DNA of 6,370 nt from an uncultured Phycisphaerales bacterium. GTDB lineage: Bacteria > Planctomycetota > Phycisphaerae > UBA1845 > CAIVHJ01. The stretch lies in contig CAIVHJ010000339.1 of NCBI GenBank assembly GCA_903905665.1, positions 1-6,370 of the forward strand, read 5' to 3'. This document shows, piece after piece, positions 5,652 to 6,370 of this stretch. The position numbers and the translations under genes are program-made. Positions within the stretch are counted from its first letter, which is position 1, and every line of letters starts with the position of its first letter. The notes below the pieces were generated by a model. It was not told the DNA's origin, did not search any database, and saw only the letters and a program-made list of their open reading frames with translations.

Positions 5652-6370
5652 TCAAAATTCATCGGCGTCGGATTCCAGGGTGTCTTTCCAAGTGGAGAGG
5701 TTTTCAAGATAGACACAAGTTCCACGCGCGACGCAAGTCAGCGGATCGTCGGCCAAACGGACTTCGAGTCCGGTGGCCTGTTTGAGTACTTCGGAGAGTC
5801 TGGGAAGCAGCGCCCCCCCTCCGGCGAGGCAGATGCCATTTTCGGTGAGATCGGCGGAGAGTTCGGGTTCGGTTTTTTCCAGAGTGCGCAGGACACAGTT
5901 GATGATTTCGCTGATGGGTTCCTTGAGGGCTTCACAGATTTCCGAACTGGTGACTTTGGTTTCACGGGGGAGTCCGCTGAAGAGGTCTCGCCCCCGGACG
6001 ATCATGGTTTTGTCGGCGCCGTCGTGAGCGGCGGAGCCGATCTGGATTTTGGTACGTTCGGCGGACTGGGGGCCGATCAGGAGGTTGTAGGTGCGCTTCA
6101 TGTGTCCGATGATGGCTTCGTCCATGTCGTCGCCGGCCACGCGGATGCTTTCGCACGCCTGAATATCGGCGAGCGACATGATGGCGACCTCGGTGGTGCC
6201 CCCGCCGATGTCAACGATCATGGAAGCGGTGGGTTCGGCGATGGGGAGTCCGGCGCCAATTCCAGCAGCCATGGGTTCCTCAACGAGATAGACCCGGCGA
6301 GCGCCGGCCCGTTCGGCGGAATTGTAAACGGCGCGTTTTTCGACAGCAGTGATTCCGGAGGGAACAGCGA
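5652..6370 (-). CDS. mreB: Rod shape-determining protein MreB (partial, 5' end off window)
   Basis: MreB is the bacterial actin that polymerises along the inner membrane and positions lateral wall synthesis. The frame is open from the right edge, giving the last 238 residues; about 105-110 N-terminal residues are missing compared with a typical 340-350 residue MreB. Diagnostic sequence includes VPSGITAVEKRAV near the fragment start, YLVEEPMAAGIGAGLP (about 27-42), the phosphate-2 loop DIGGGTTEVA (53-62), GDDMDEAI, the adenosine loop GGGALLPRL (183-191) and DPLTCVARG. The C-terminus ends in an acidic ESDADEF, similar in length to other MreBs. The ATG at 6272 is internal and is not the start. 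It is probably the first gene of a minus-strand mreB-mreC-rmuC operon. Everything needed for ATP binding in the visible part is intact. Confidence 0.97.
   Translation of the reverse strand, partial: AVPSGITAVEKRAVYNSAERAGARRVYLVEEPMAAGIGAGLPIAEPTASMIVDIGGGTTEVAIMSLADIQACESIRVAGDDMDEAIIGHMKRTYNLLIGPQSAERTKIQIGSAAHDGADKTMIVRGRDLFSGLPRETKVTSSEICEALKEPISEIINCVLRTLEKTEPELSADLTENGICLAGGGALLPRLSEVLKQATGLEVRLADDPLTCVARGTCVYLENLSTWKDTLESDADEF

Noticed and set aside
5813..5819. Run of seven C in mreB as a possible frameshift site
   Set aside because: It encodes the conserved GGG of the adenosine-binding loop, and the frame is intact on both sides.

Overview
The window appears to be ordinary chromosomal DNA of a bacterium, most likely a planctomycete (Planctomycetota) or another member of the PVC group. 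No rRNA or marker sequence proves this. The inference rests on four things: an unusual cytoplasmic GH10-like protein of a type I associate with planctomycetes, a small membrane-anchored helix-hairpin-helix protein with an INPN-x-x-PWW motif, a CACCGGCT-N3-AGCCGGTG intergenic palindrome, and weak Shine-Dalgarno sequences throughout. I see no tRNA, rRNA, CRISPR array, insertion sequence or phage gene.

Layout, left to right. (1) Bases 2-136 are the last 44 codons of a plus-strand gene of uncertain identity. (2) 193-1098 (minus) is a complete purC for purine biosynthesis, convergent with the gene before it. (3) 1099-1499 is a gene-free divergent region of about 400 bases holding two small inverted repeats and presumably the promoters for both flanking genes. 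(4) 1500-3026 (plus) is a 508-residue protein with a GH10 xylanase-like barrel that lacks both catalytic glutamates and any signal peptide. (5) About 3079-3498 (plus) is a ComEA-like helix-hairpin-helix protein with one membrane anchor, close behind the GH10-like gene. (6) 3495-4640 (minus) is rmuC, whose stop codon overlaps that of the helix-hairpin-helix gene. (7) 4671-5552 (minus) is mreC. (8) 5652 to the right edge (minus) is the 3' two thirds of mreB.

Functionally, the right half reads as a minus-strand operon mreB-mreC-rmuC. It joins the cell-shape cytoskeleton (MreB filament and its MreC partner) to a DNA-maintenance nuclease-like protein, and rmuC sits where mreD would be expected. 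A perfect 8-bp palindrome with a 3-base loop lies between mreB and mreC. The left half is purC plus a plus-strand pair (GH10-like and HhH genes) that could be one transcription unit. The most interesting items are the apparent GH10 pseudoenzyme, the mreB-mreC-rmuC arrangement without mreD, and the hairpin that contains an alternative GTG start for mreC. I did not find a convincing undescribed multi-gene system here.
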